From positions 1 to 44,164 of the forward strand of contig CAXMMT010000030.1 in the NCBI GenBank assembly GCA_964194555.1: a DNA stretch of 44,164 nucleotides. Direction: 5' to 3'. Below the pieces are notes generated by a model, which ran no database searches, was not told the origin of the DNA, and was given only the letters and a program-made list of their open reading frames with translations. Origin of the DNA: SZUA-217 sp964194555 (lineage in GTDB: Bacteria > Actinomycetota > Acidimicrobiia > Spongiisociales > ZC4RG35). Both the position numbers and the translations under genes were made by a program. Of this stretch, positions 30,380 through 37,988 are shown one piece after another; within the stretch, counting starts at the first letter, position 1, and each line of letters starts with the position of its first letter.

Positions 30380-32569
30380 ATGGCGCTGACCACGGAGCGA
30401 CAGTCCGAAGAGGTGGGGACCCGGCGAATAACGGCGTCCTCTGTTTTGGAGACCCTCGGAGTGCTTTCCGCCGCGGGGACCTTGGCGCTGGGCGCTCTCG
30501 GGACTCTTCCCGAGCATCCGGAGTTCGAGGTGGGGCGTGAGGTATTCGGGAACATCCCCGCCCCGGTGGTGGTGCTGTTCTACTTTGGACTCGCGGTCTT
30601 CATCTGGCTGATGTTCCACCTCTTTGCCCGTAGAGCGGCCAGCTGGGGCCAGGGGCAGACCGACCAGCGCACCGGCAGGTGGGGGGAGCGTCTTGGTCAT
30701 CTTCGTGGCGGGTTGACCATGAAGACTCTCATGCGGGATCCACGCGCGGGGGTGATGCACTCGTTGATCTACTACGGATTCCTCGTCCTGTTTCTCGGAA
30801 CCGTCACCCTCGAAATCGATCATCTTCTTCCAGCCGACTTCAAGTTTCTTCATGGTCCGGTATATATGGGCTACTCGGCGATCCTCGACCTGGCGGCGAT
30901 CATGTACCTTGCCGGTCTCGCCCTCGCCATCGTCGGGCGGTATCTGACTCCGACATGGCGTCTCCGTTCCAAGACCAGGCCGGAAGACTCGGTGATTCTC
31001 GGTGTTCTGGTCATCATCGGACTCACCGGTCTGGCAACCGAAGCGGCTCGGATTTCGATGGCCGGGAGGCCGGCTCATGAGATGTGGTCCTTTGTCGGTT
31101 ATCCAATCTCATTCCTCTTCGATCAGGTCGGCGCGGCCGGATGGCACCAGGTCCTCTGGGTCACCCACGCTGCGGCTTTTGTCTTCTTCCTCGTGCTCCT
31201 CCCGCTCACAAAGCTTCGCCACATGGTCACGTCTCCAGCAGACATGTTTCTCTCACCCCACGAGCGCCCCAAGGGTGCGATGCGGGAGATGCCCAACCTC
31301 ATGGAGGCCGAAGACATAGACACAATTGGCGTCAATGTGGTATCTGACCTCACCTGGAAGCAGATATTCGACACCGATGCATGCACGGTGTGCGGACGCT
31401 GCACCGCCGTTTGCCCAGCCAATATCACCGGAAAGCCCCTCGACCCGAGGGAGATGGTGCTCAAGTCGGGTGAGGTGGCGGCGGCTGGCGTCGGTGTCGC
31501 CGGGCCCGTCTCATCGACCGCTTTCGTAGAGGGTGCTGGGACGTTGTTCGACCGCATTCATCCAGACGAGGTGTTTGCTTGCACCACCTGTCGGGCATGC
31601 GACGAGATCTGTCCCGTCAACATCGAGATCGTCGATCGAATCCTCGATATGCGTCGTTACCTGACGATGATGGAGTCGGAGTTCCCGACCGAGTTGGGCA
31701 AGGCGTTTGTCGCCATGGAGAACCAGTCGAACCCGTGGGGGATGAGCCAGCAGACGAGAGCGGATTGGACCTCAGAGCTGGACTTCGAGATTCCCGTGTT
31801 CGGGGAGAACGGGAAGACCTCTGCGGAGTATCTGTGGTTCGTTGGGTGTGCCGGATCGTTCGACGACCGCAACACCGCAGTCTCCGTTGCGCTGGCTCGG
31901 CTTCTTCACGCCGCCGAGATCGACTTTGCCATCCTGGGCGCTAGGGAGTTGTGCAATGGGGATCCGGCCCGGCGCTCGGGAAACGAGTTCGTCTTCCAAC
32001 AGCTTGCACTCCAGAACATCGAAATCTTCACCGAGATCGGAGTGAAGAAGGTCATTACTCAATGCGCCCATTGTTTCAACACCATTGGCAACGAGTACCC
32101 ACAGTTCGGCGGGGAGTACGAGGTTGTCCATCACAGCCAACTGTTGGCGGAGTTGCTCAATCAGAATCGGATCAGCAAGCCGACCAAGCCCGACGGTGAG
32201 CCCAAGAAGATCGTCTATCACGATCCCTGTTATCTAGGCCGGTACAACGATGTATACCTCGCTCCACGCGAAGTGGTGGGTGGCGCTGGCAACGAGGTGG
32301 TGGAAATGGAGCGCCACGGCACGCGCTCGTTCTGCTGCGGCGCCGGCGGTGGGCGGTTCTGGATGGAGGAGCGGGTCGGGAAGAAGGTGAACATCGAGAG
32401 GGCCGAGGAGGCGCTGGCTACCGACGCCGACGAGATTGCGGTGGCCTGTCCGTTCTGTCTCGTCATGCTCGACGACGGTGTCAAGGAACTTGGTCGTGAT
32501 GACGTCCCGGTAAGGGACATAGCGATGATCCTCGCTGACGGCTTGGACACGGCCACAGACTCGGCTTGA
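30380..32569 (+). CDS. Membrane-bound Fe-S oxidoreductase (heterodisulfide reductase subunit D-like, two 4Fe-4S + CCG domains)
   Basis: A 729-residue redox protein. Residues 15-290 contain about six membrane helices of a cytochrome b/NarI-like domain with several His. Then come two 4Fe-4S motifs ('CTVCGRCTAVCPANITGKP' and 'CTTCRACDEICPVN') and two CCG-type domains ('GCAGSFDDRN' to 'CAHCFNTIGNEYP', and 'HDPCYLGRYN' to 'CCGAGGGRFWMEE' and 'CPFCLVMLDDG'). Proteins of this build, common in actinobacteria, are thought to pass electrons from acyl-CoA oxidation via EtfAB to quinone; no etf gene is in the window. ATG 30380 is chosen for the -10 box and TM spacing. The downstream lipoprotein start overlaps its stop codon. 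Confidence 0.88.
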   Translation: MALTTERQSEEVGTRRITASSVLETLGVLSAAGTLALGALGTLPEHPEFEVGREVFGNIPAPVVVLFYFGLAVFIWLMFHLFARRAASWGQGQTDQRTGRWGERLGHLRGGLTMKTLMRDPRAGVMHSLIYYGFLVLFLGTVTLEIDHLLPADFKFLHGPVYMGYSAILDLAAIMYLAGLALAIVGRYLTPTWRLRSKTRPEDSVILGVLVIIGLTGLATEAARISMAGRPAHEMWSFVGYPISFLFDQVGAAGWHQVLWVTHAAAFVFFLVLLPLTKLRHMVTSPADMFLSPHERPKGAMREMPNLMEAEDIDTIGVNVVSDLTWKQIFDTDACTVCGRCTAVCPANITGKPLDPREMVLKSGEVAAAGVGVAGPVSSTAFVEGAGTLFDRIHPDEVFACTTCRACDEICPVNIEIVDRILDMRRYLTMMESEFPTELGKAFVAMENQSNPWGMSQQTRADWTSELDFEIPVFGENGKTSAEYLWFVGCAGSFDDRNTAVSVALARLLHAAEIDFAILGARELCNGDPARRSGNEFVFQQLALQNIEIFTEIGVKKVITQCAHCFNTIGNEYPQFGGEYEVVHHSQLLAELLNQNRISKPTKPDGEPKKIVYHDPCYLGRYNDVYLAPREVVGGAGNEVVEMERHGTRSFCCGAGGGRFWMEERVGKKVNIERAEEALATDADEIAVACPFCLVMLDDGVKELGRDDVPVRDIAMILADGLDTATDSA

Positions 32570-33108
32570 AGCATCAACTTGTCAGCGCTGTCACCATTCT
32601 TGCGTTGATGGCGACTGCGTGTACGACCACGTCTGAGGGGCCATCTCCCACCATCGTGATCCTCACGCCCACCACCATCCCGACCACGACGACGAGCACT
32701 ATTGCCACGTCTGAGGCCACCGAGATGTTTCGAAATTGTCTGGTTGCGAGCGGCATCGATATCGAGCCGATTCCGCTCGACGCCCAGGGCCGGCCGCGAC
32801 TCGAGTTGGTGATGAGAGACATCGACTTCTCAGACCCCGTCTCGATCAACGCTCTCACTGCTTGCTCGGAGCATCTGGAAAGTGGCGCGCTGGGGTTGAC
32901 CGACACGCCGATCCTGGCTGAGGCTGTGGTCGATTCTCTGGAGCGGTTCAGCGCCTGTGTCAGATCGCGGGGTGTGGCGGAATTCCCTGACCCGATACCG
33001 GACTACAACGGGATCGGTGGTCCCTATCTTGTCGCCGAGATCCCCTACACCGACCCTGACCTCGCCGACGCCGTGGTTGTCTGCAATACACGACTGGCTT
33101 CGGGATAG
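32566..33108 (+). CDS. Secreted lipoprotein with Cys-containing C-terminal domain
   Basis: A 180-residue protein. The N-terminal signal ends in a lipobox 'LMATAC' (C19), followed by a Thr/Pro-rich linker (about 20-48) typical of actinobacterial surface lipoproteins. The mature domain has pairs of cysteines and 'FSACVRSRGVAEFPDP', a motif I know from many actinobacterial lipoproteins of unknown function. TTG 32566 is the only start that keeps the signal peptide; it overlaps the upstream TGA (TTGA), implying coupling to the Fe-S oxidoreductase gene. Confidence 0.75.
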   Translation: MKHQLVSAVTILALMATACTTTSEGPSPTIVILTPTTIPTTTTSTIATSEATEMFRNCLVASGIDIEPIPLDAQGRPRLELVMRDIDFSDPVSINALTACSEHLESGALGLTDTPILAEAVVDSLERFSACVRSRGVAEFPDPIPDYNGIGGPYLVAEIPYTDPDLADAVVVCNTRLASG

Positions 33109-33129
33109 CTCACTTATCTCACCGCTCCA

Positions 33130-33438
33130 ATGATGCGTACGATGTTGAAACAGATGGCCATGCAGCCGGCACCGGTGATCATGCCGGACACAGACGAAGA
33201 GATCGATATCGATCGCCCATGGCAGGTGGTGGTCTGGAACGACCCGGTGAACACGATGGGCTATGTGGTGTATGTGCTCCGCAAGCTCTTCGGCCATGAC
33301 GAGGCGAAGGCGACGAAACTGATGTTGCAGGTGCATCACGAAGGGAGGGCGATCGTCTCGGATGGCCCCCGCGAGAAGGCTGAGATCGACTGCTTCCGAC
33401 TCCACAACCACGGTCTATGGGCGACCATCGAGAAGTGA
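33130..33438 (+). CDS. clpS: ATP-dependent Clp protease adaptor ClpS
   Basis: A 102-residue adaptor that delivers N-degron substrates to ClpAP/ClpCP. The core is visible: 'WQVVVWNDPVNTMGYVVYVL' holds the ClpS signature Asn-Asp-Pro, followed by 'HDEAKATKLMLQVHHEGRA' and 'EKAEIDCFRLHNHGL'. The extended N-terminal tail (first ~28 residues) is the part that enters the ClpA/C pore. The start could also be ATG 33151 or 33160. It overlaps the DUF2017 gene by 4 bp, as in other actinobacteria. Confidence 0.93.
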   Translation: MMRTMLKQMAMQPAPVIMPDTDEEIDIDRPWQVVVWNDPVNTMGYVVYVLRKLFGHDEAKATKLMLQVHHEGRAIVSDGPREKAEIDCFRLHNHGLWATIEK

Positions 33439-33890
33439 GTCACTTCAAGACAACCCGCAAGGGGATAGTGGTCTCGTTCGGTCCTCAGGAGAGAGTGTTT
33501 CTTGCCGACGTTCTGCCGTTGCTTGCCGGGATCGGAGAGGTGGGCGTCGATCCGGCCGCCACCAGACTCACTGTGCCGGTCTATCTCGACGATCCCGAGT
33601 CCAACGAGGAGTGGTGGCGTCTAATGGGTCTGGAGCTCGTCGAGGCTCGCCGGTCCGATCGTGAAGTCTTTCGAAAGGTCGTCCAAGATGACGATTCAAC
33701 GGTTCTCAGTGACGAAGAGGCCAATTCGTTTCTTCGAGTCGTCAACGAGGCGCGACTGACACTTGGAGCTCGCCTGGGCCTCGAAGTCGAGGAGGATCAT
33801 GACCAACTCGAGGAGGATGGTCGAAGGGTCCTCGACTACCTCGGCTGGATTCTCGAGGAGTTGACAACGGAGCTCAGCCGCTCTCTCTGA
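33435..33890 (+). CDS. DUF2017 family protein
   Basis: A 151-residue protein of the actinobacterial DUF2017 family, which regularly follows clpS. GTG 33435 overlaps the clpS stop (GTGA), so it is translationally coupled, and is favoured over an ATG six codons upstream. 'EANSFLRVVNEARLTLGARLGLE' and 'LGWILEELTTEL' are typical helices. Its role is unknown; linkage suggests a part in Clp-dependent proteolysis or its regulation. Confidence 0.85.
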   Translation: MSHFKTTRKGIVVSFGPQERVFLADVLPLLAGIGEVGVDPAATRLTVPVYLDDPESNEEWWRLMGLELVEARRSDREVFRKVVQDDDSTVLSDEEANSFLRVVNEARLTLGARLGLEVEEDHDQLEEDGRRVLDYLGWILEELTTELSRSL

Positions 33891-33927
33891 CACTTGCGCG
33901 GACGTTCGTCGTTTCTGGCGACTGCAC

Positions 33928-34094
33928 GAGGTGGCCTGTCGCCCAAATAGCTACGCGGTCTCACCGGCCCTCGACACCCCTGGCGGCGTCCTCCGCCTCA
34001 ACGCAGCTACGGCTGCGCCTTCGTTGTGCGTTCTGGCCAGATGACGCCGATGACTCGGTGACACCGCGGTATCAATTGAGCGACAGACCACTAG
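33928..34094 (-). repeat. 167 bp CTAG-ended inverted-repeat element, family 3
   Basis: The right end GCGACAGACCACTAG is the inverse of the left end GGTGGCCTGTCGC. The left terminal CTAG has decayed to GAGG. Its core at 34014-34048 aligns with the minus strand of family 1 at the same distance (86 nt) from the end, and GCGTCCTCCGCCTC lies at offset 58. A perfect small hairpin CGCAGC-TACG-GCTGCG lies within it. It occupies the gap between the DUF2017 and MobA-like genes. Confidence 0.75.
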
Positions 34095-34097
34095 ATT
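34092..34097 (+). promoter_or_regulatory. -10 box TAGATT built on the repeat end
   Basis: TAGATT begins within the terminal CTAG of the family 3 repeat; 8 nt later is ATG 34106. Confidence 0.5.
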
Positions 34098-34105
34098 CGC
34101 CCCCA

Positions 34106-34702
34106 ATGTCAACTGCAGCCATCGTGCTCGCCGCCGGCGCATCCAGAAGACTCGGTCGGCCGAAACAGCTGGAGCCATGGGGTAAAACCAACCTGCTCGG
34201 CCATGTTGTCGGCCGGACCCAATCCTTCCCGGTCGACGAGATATGGGTGGTCCTGGGATACGACTCCGAGCGGATCCTTGCCGAGACTGACCTCGGAGAT
34301 GCTGGAATCGTGGAGAATCCGGGATGGGAGGAAGGGATTGCTTCGTCCCTTCGCGTGGGACTCGACGCACTGACCCGAATGTCACGTTGTGATACGGCTC
34401 TGATCGTGATCGCAGATCAGCCCGAGATCTCGGGTGAGGTTGTGGATCTCTTGTTCGAGTCCCATGCCAAAGCCGGCAAGCCGGTGACAGTTCCCAAGTA
34501 CCGATACAGCTCAGGCAACCCGGTCTTGATCAATAAATCTCTTTGGCCGCGGGTGATGTCTCTGGAAGGCGACGACGGGGCGAAACGGCTGTGGCTGTCG
34601 CATCCGGACTGGGTGAACGAAGTTTGGATCTCAGATGGACACCCTCGGGATGTCGATACCGAGATAGACGTATCAGATTTGAGGCCCCGGCATCCGGCAT
34701 GA
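34106..34702 (+). CDS. MobA/MocA-like nucleotidyltransferase
   Basis: A 198-residue Rossmann-like NTP transferase. 'AAIVLAAGASRRLGRPKQL' is the nucleotide-binding signature of molybdenum cofactor cytidylyl-/guanylyltransferases, 'NPGWEEGIASSLRVGLD' and 'VIADQPEISGEVVD' carry the expected metal-binding Asp, and 'GNPVLINKSLW' the loop before the C-terminus. It probably transfers CMP or GMP to molybdopterin; no molybdoenzyme gene is in the window, so another sugar or cofactor is possible. ATG 34106 directly follows the repeat-derived -10 box. Confidence 0.82.
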   Translation: MSTAAIVLAAGASRRLGRPKQLEPWGKTNLLGHVVGRTQSFPVDEIWVVLGYDSERILAETDLGDAGIVENPGWEEGIASSLRVGLDALTRMSRCDTALIVIADQPEISGEVVDLLFESHAKAGKPVTVPKYRYSSGNPVLINKSLWPRVMSLEGDDGAKRLWLSHPDWVNEVWISDGHPRDVDTEIDVSDLRPRHPA

Positions 34703-34715
34703 CTTTTGGTTGTGG

Positions 34716-34733
34716 TGAGCGACAGACCACTAG
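34716..34733 (+). repeat. Solo 18 bp repeat end
   Basis: TGAGCGACAGACCACTAG is identical to the right end of the family 3 element (34077-34094), but no element body lies to its left, where the MobA-like gene ends. The CTAG again begins a -10-like TAGAGT (34731-34736), upstream of the DUF4332 gene. Confidence 0.7.
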
Positions 34734-34775
34734 AGTCGCCACCTCGGTCGTTGTCGCATAGCGGAGAAAGGGCAA

Positions 34776-35180
34776 ATGGCTCGTATCGATCAAGTCTCAG
34801 GAGTTGATCAAAGACAGGCGACAAAACTGCGCAAGGCTGGCGTTCGCACTGGCCGTGGTCTGGCGGAGCAGGCTTCGACGCGGCGGGGTAGGACCGAGGT
34901 TGCCAAAGCAACCGGGATCAGTTCCAAGGATCTTCAACTCTGGGTTCACCACGCAGACCTACTCAGAGTCCGCGGGGTGGGCGCGGAGTATGCAGAACTC
35001 CTGGTCGCCGCGGGCGTGGACACACTGCGGGATCTGCGACGACGAAACCCCACCGCGCTGCTCGCCAAGATCATCGGGCTCAACGGCTCTCTGCGAGTGG
35101 TCGACCGTCTTCCCACCGAGGCGATGGTCGAAGGCTGGATCGAGGCGGCCGGCGACCTGGAGCCCTCAATCTCGACCTGA
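34776..35180 (+). CDS. DUF4332 helix-hairpin-helix protein
   Basis: A 134-residue protein resembling DUF4332, which is made of tandem helix-hairpin-helix units. Two hairpins are visible: 'VDQRQATKLRKAGVRTG' and 'VRGVGAEYAELLVAAGVDT', the latter matching the HhH G-V-G pattern that contacts DNA backbones. No catalytic motif is present. It has a ribosome site GGAGAAAGG about 6 nt before ATG 34776 and ends in a strong hairpin terminator, so it is a single-gene unit. A nucleic-acid-binding role is likely but unproven. Confidence 0.75.
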   Translation: MARIDQVSGVDQRQATKLRKAGVRTGRGLAEQASTRRGRTEVAKATGISSKDLQLWVHHADLLRVRGVGAEYAELLVAAGVDTLRDLRRRNPTALLAKIIGLNGSLRVVDRLPTEAMVEGWIEAAGDLEPSIST

Positions 35181-35201
35181 CCTCGCCTACGCGTGGTTAA
35201 G

Positions 35202-35232
35202 GAGAAGGGGGCCCCCGCAGGGCCCCCTTCTC
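35202..35232. terminator. Strong GC hairpin, bidirectional terminator
   Basis: A perfect 13 bp stem, GAGAAGGGGGCCC (35202-35214) with its complement (35220-35232) and a 5-nt loop, lies between the convergent DUF4332 and HbhA-like genes. Confidence 0.85.
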
Positions 35233-35236
35233 AGAG

Positions 35237-35254
35237 TGAGCGACAGACCGCTAG
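35237..35254. repeat. Solo 18 bp repeat end at a stop codon
   Basis: TGAGCGACAGACCGCTAG, one base different from the family 3 end. Its CTAG contains the stop codon of the HbhA-like gene (minus strand, 35251-35253). Confidence 0.6.
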
Positions 35255-35733
35255 GAAGCCTTTTCAGTCTCCGTTGAGCTCGTCTTCGCCGCTGTCGATG
35301 ACTTGGTCGTCTTGGCAGCCGAAGTTTTGGCGGCAGGCTTGGTGGTCGACGCCGTCTTGGTAGACGGGGTCTTCTCGTCCTCCTTCTCGTCCTCTTTCAC
35401 GTCGGTCTTCTCGTTGGCTTTTTCGGGCCGAAACGAGGTTCGCCAGGTGGCAAGCATGTCCTCGAGTTGATCGCGAAGCTTGCTGACCTGCTCTTTGGCC
35501 TGGTCGAGGTCGACCTTAGAGGAAATCTCCTCAACGACCTTTCCCTCGCTGACGCGGGTGATGACCTTCTCGCCTTCTGCGGCCCAGTTCTCGATGGCCG
35601 CTTCGGCAGCCTTGCTGCGTGCGGTCTTCTTCTCGCCGACTTTGTCTTTGATGACACCGACTCTGTCGCCGACCTTGCGGGCCGCGACAACGGGGGCGCC
35701 AACTGCTGCGTACAGAACGCTCTTTGTTTCCAT
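35251..35733 (-). CDS. HbhA/phasin-like protein with Lys/Ala/Thr-rich tail
   Basis: A 160-residue protein. Residues 1-95 are a helical, coiled-coil-prone domain ('APVVAARKVGDRVGVIKDKV', 'VSKLRDQLEDMLATW'). The rest is a low-complexity tail of Lys, Ala, Thr and Ser, similar to the basic tail of mycobacterial heparin-binding haemagglutinin HbhA and to nucleoid proteins with PAKKA-type tails. The tail is mixed with acidic Glu/Asp at its start. The XRE regulator gene directly upstream repeats the Rv0474-hbhA order, which strengthens the call. Possible roles are membrane or lipid-body association, or DNA binding. AGGAG precedes the ATG. Confidence 0.75.
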   Translation of the reverse strand: METKSVLYAAVGAPVVAARKVGDRVGVIKDKVGEKKTARSKAAEAAIENWAAEGEKVITRVSEGKVVEEISSKVDLDQAKEQVSKLRDQLEDMLATWRTSFRPEKANEKTDVKEDEKEDEKTPSTKTASTTKPAAKTSAAKTTKSSTAAKTSSTETEKAS

Positions 35734-35736
35734 TAC

Positions 35737-36102
35737 CTACTCCTGTTCCTCTGTGGCCACCGACCCGATGCTTCGGGAAAGTGCCCGGTACATATCGAGC
35801 AAGACCTTCTTCTGCTCGGTGTCGAGCCGCTCGTCCGCCCAGATGGCCTCAAACACTGACGTCGGAGCCAGTTCCTCGTCTATCAGTCCCGCCCTTTTGT
35901 AGAGGGAGTTGGCGCTGATCTCGAGGGCCCGCGACAGGCTTTTGAGAATCTCGGCAGACGGCTTGCGAATCCCTCGCTCTATCTGGCTCAGATATGGGTT
36001 TGAAATATCTGCCTTGTCTGCCAAACGTCGCAGTGAGAGGTTCGCTCGCTCCCGCTGTTGGCGGATGAACGTGCCAAGATCACCGTGCTTGCTCTCGTTC
36101 AC
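35737..36102 (-). CDS. XRE-family HTH regulator (Rv0474-like)
   Basis: A 121-residue regulator. The XRE helix-turn-helix covers residues 8-68 ('GTFIRQQRERANLSLRRLADKA', 'ISNPYLSQIERGIRKPSAEIL', given in parts), and a helical C-terminal segment follows. Its neighbour three bases downstream is the HbhA-like gene. A perfect 9 bp palindrome (36106-36133) stands directly before the start codon, the likely site for autoregulation of the two-gene operon. Confidence 0.88.
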   Translation of the reverse strand: MNESKHGDLGTFIRQQRERANLSLRRLADKADISNPYLSQIERGIRKPSAEILKSLSRALEISANSLYKRAGLIDEELAPTSVFEAIWADERLDTEQKKVLLDMYRALSRSIGSVATEEQE

Positions 36103-36105
36103 TTG

Positions 36106-36133
36106 TAGTTAGCATACAGCAAGCTGCTAACTA
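36106..36133. promoter_or_regulatory. Palindromic operator of the XRE/HbhA-like operon
   Basis: TAGTTAGCA (36106-36114) and TGCTAACTA (36125-36133) are perfect inverted arms 10 bp apart, one helical turn, starting 4 bp before the ATG. A TATGCT -10-like box lies inside, so a bound repressor would block transcription. Confidence 0.75.
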
Positions 36134-36161
36134 TTGCAAGCACACCGCGAGCGCCCCCCCA

Positions 36162-36884
36162 TCAGATCAGGGCTTCCCCTATGACGCTGCCGATAACCCA
36201 AGCGATAACTCCGCCAACGCCGGCGATGGCCATGTTCTCCAGCCCTGACTTGACCCAATGGCTGTTTGCCACTCTCGACTTGATGACACCAACCAGGAAC
36301 AGACCGGACAGCGCGAAGACCGTGGCCCACCCAAGAGCGGTCCCGGTGTCGTCCAGCAGCATGAAAGGAATGACCGATGGCAATGAGCCGACGAGGAACA
36401 GCAGCCCCGAAGCGGCCATTGCCAGGTAGGGAGAGCGCCTCTCGGAATCGATGAAACCGAACTCGAGTGCCGCCATGGCGTTGAGCAATGCCTTGTCGTT
36501 GTCGATGAAGCCGGCCATCACACCGTCCATGTCGTCCTCTTTGATCTCCATGTCGGCGAAGAACCCCCGGAGCTGATCCAACTCCTGGTCCTTGAAGTGG
36601 ATGATGTGTGAACGTTCCAGAGTTAGTTCGGCTTCGAGGACCTCGTCCTGTGACTTGGTTGCCAGGAATTCACCCGCGGCCATCGAAACGGCTCCGGCCA
36701 AGGAGCCGGCAATGGCTGTCAGAAGGACCTGGCTGGCGTCCAGGCCACCTCCCACGACACCAGCGACCAGAAGGAAGATGGAGACCAGACCGTCGTTGAC
36801 ACCCAGGATGATGTCGCGCCAGTACTGACGGGACTCCCCGATGTGGGATATGTACTCGTGGGTGTCCTGGTTCTCGACGGCCAT
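36162..36884 (-). CDS. VIT1/CCC1 family transporter
   Basis: A 240-residue membrane protein of the VIT1/CCC1 family, which moves Fe2+ or Mn2+ across membranes. The N-terminal 'YWRDIILGVNDGLVSIFLLVAGVVGGG' region (first helix, with conserved Asn-Asp-Gly), 'AGAVSMAAGEFLATKSQDE' and the acidic cytoplasmic loop are typical. Three further helices end in a Gly-rich 'AIAGVGGVIAWVIG' segment. ATG 36884 is chosen for the TACCAT box 6 nt upstream and normal family start. The transported ion is not decided by sequence. Confidence 0.88.
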   Translation of the reverse strand: MAVENQDTHEYISHIGESRQYWRDIILGVNDGLVSIFLLVAGVVGGGLDASQVLLTAIAGSLAGAVSMAAGEFLATKSQDEVLEAELTLERSHIIHFKDQELDQLRGFFADMEIKEDDMDGVMAGFIDNDKALLNAMAALEFGFIDSERRSPYLAMAASGLLFLVGSLPSVIPFMLLDDTGTALGWATVFALSGLFLVGVIKSRVANSHWVKSGLENMAIAGVGGVIAWVIGSVIGEALI

Positions 36885-36890
36885 TTCGCG

Positions 36891-36896
36891 ATGGTA
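36891..36896 (-). promoter_or_regulatory. -10 box TACCAT (minus strand) for the VIT-type gene, leaderless
   Basis: TACCAT on the minus strand, 6 nt spacer, ATG 36884. Confidence 0.5.
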
Positions 36897-36962
36897 ACTA
36901 ATTTCGACGCACACCGAATGGGAGTGACCCCCGATACCCCGCTAGCGTTTCCAACCCTTCCC

Positions 36963-37988
36963 ATGATCATTGTCATGCATCCAGATGCGACCGGCGACGA
37001 GGTTGCCCAGGTCGTTGAGAAACTCAAGGCCCTGGGAGCCGACGTCCACATCTCCTCTGAGGGCGGCCGAACCGTTGTCAACGGCACGACCGAGGTGCGT
37101 CTCGTCGACGAGGCGCCCTGGGATGCTTTCCCTGGAGTTGAGCGAGTGGTGCCGGTCGTGCGCGGTGGACGCCGGGTCGGGCGTCAGAACAAGTCGGACA
37201 GCACCGTTGTCGTTGTTGGGGATGTCAGGATCGGCGACGGTCCCGTCAAGGTCATCGCCGGTCCTTGCGCGGTGGAAAGCCGGGAGCAGCTTTTTGCCAC
37301 AGCCGCGGCGGTAAAGGCATCCGGGGCACACATTCTGAGAGGAGACGCCTTCAAACCACGAACCTCTCCCTATTCGTTCCAGGGATTGGGCAAGGTGGCC
37401 CTGGAGATCATGGCCGAGGCTCGCTCGACGACCGGCCTGCCTTTCGTTGCGGAGGTTCTTGACCCAAGAGATGTGGATCTCGTTGGTTCCTATGCAGACA
37501 TGCTTCGGGTAGGCACGAGGAACATGTCCAACCACGCTCTTCTTCGCGAGGTTGGTCGCCAGCCCAAGCCTGTTCAGCTGAAACGTGGCAGGGCTGCAAC
37601 GGTGGAGGAGTGGATTGATGCGGCCGAGTACATCGCCAGCGAGGGAAACAGCGACATCGTGATGGTGGAACGGGGTGTTCGGGGCTTCGACAACTCGGTG
37701 CGGAACACCCTCGACATCTCTGCGGTGCCCTTAGCCAAACACCTCACCCATCTACCCGTGATGGTTGACCCGTCGCACGCTGCGGGCCGCAAGGATCTTG
37801 TGTCGCCGCTGGCCCTAGCGGCCGTGGCAGCGGGCGCCGACGGTGTCCTGGTCGATGTTCATCCGACACCACACGAAGCACTCGTCGACGGTTCTCAGGC
37901 CTTGATTCCGTCCGAGTTCGACGCACTCATGATCGAGTTGCGACTGGTAGCTGCCGCAGTCGGCCGCTCCCAGGAGTCTGCTGATTGA
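36963..37988 (+). CDS. aroF: 3-deoxy-7-phosphoheptulonate (DAHP) synthase, type I-beta
   Basis: A 341-residue enzyme that condenses PEP and erythrose-4-phosphate in the first step of aromatic amino acid synthesis. Residues 1-70 are the ferredoxin-like regulatory domain of this subgroup ('MIIVMHPDATGDEVAQVVEKL'-type start), and the barrel has 'IAGPCAVESREQ', 'LRGDAFKPRTSPYSFQGLG' and 'VMVDPSHAAGRKDLV'. ATG 36963 is chosen because it matches the family's start; the frame is open further upstream without homology. The last six residues and the stop codon (from 37970) are provided by the repeat element that abuts the gene, so the C-terminus may differ from relatives. Confidence 0.92.
   Translation: MIIVMHPDATGDEVAQVVEKLKALGADVHISSEGGRTVVNGTTEVRLVDEAPWDAFPGVERVVPVVRGGRRVGRQNKSDSTVVVVGDVRIGDGPVKVIAGPCAVESREQLFATAAAVKASGAHILRGDAFKPRTSPYSFQGLGKVALEIMAEARSTTGLPFVAEVLDPRDVDLVGSYADMLRVGTRNMSNHALLREVGRQPKPVQLKRGRAATVEEWIDAAEYIASEGNSDIVMVERGVRGFDNSVRNTLDISAVPLAKHLTHLPVMVDPSHAAGRKDLVSPLALAAVAAGADGVLVDVHPTPHEALVDGSQALIPSEFDALMIELRLVAAAVGRSQESAD

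Noticed and set aside
34077..34097. TTGAGC as a -35 box paired with TAGATT
   Set aside because: The spacing is only 10 bp, too short for a standard sigma-70 type promoter; the TTGAGC belongs to the repeat end.
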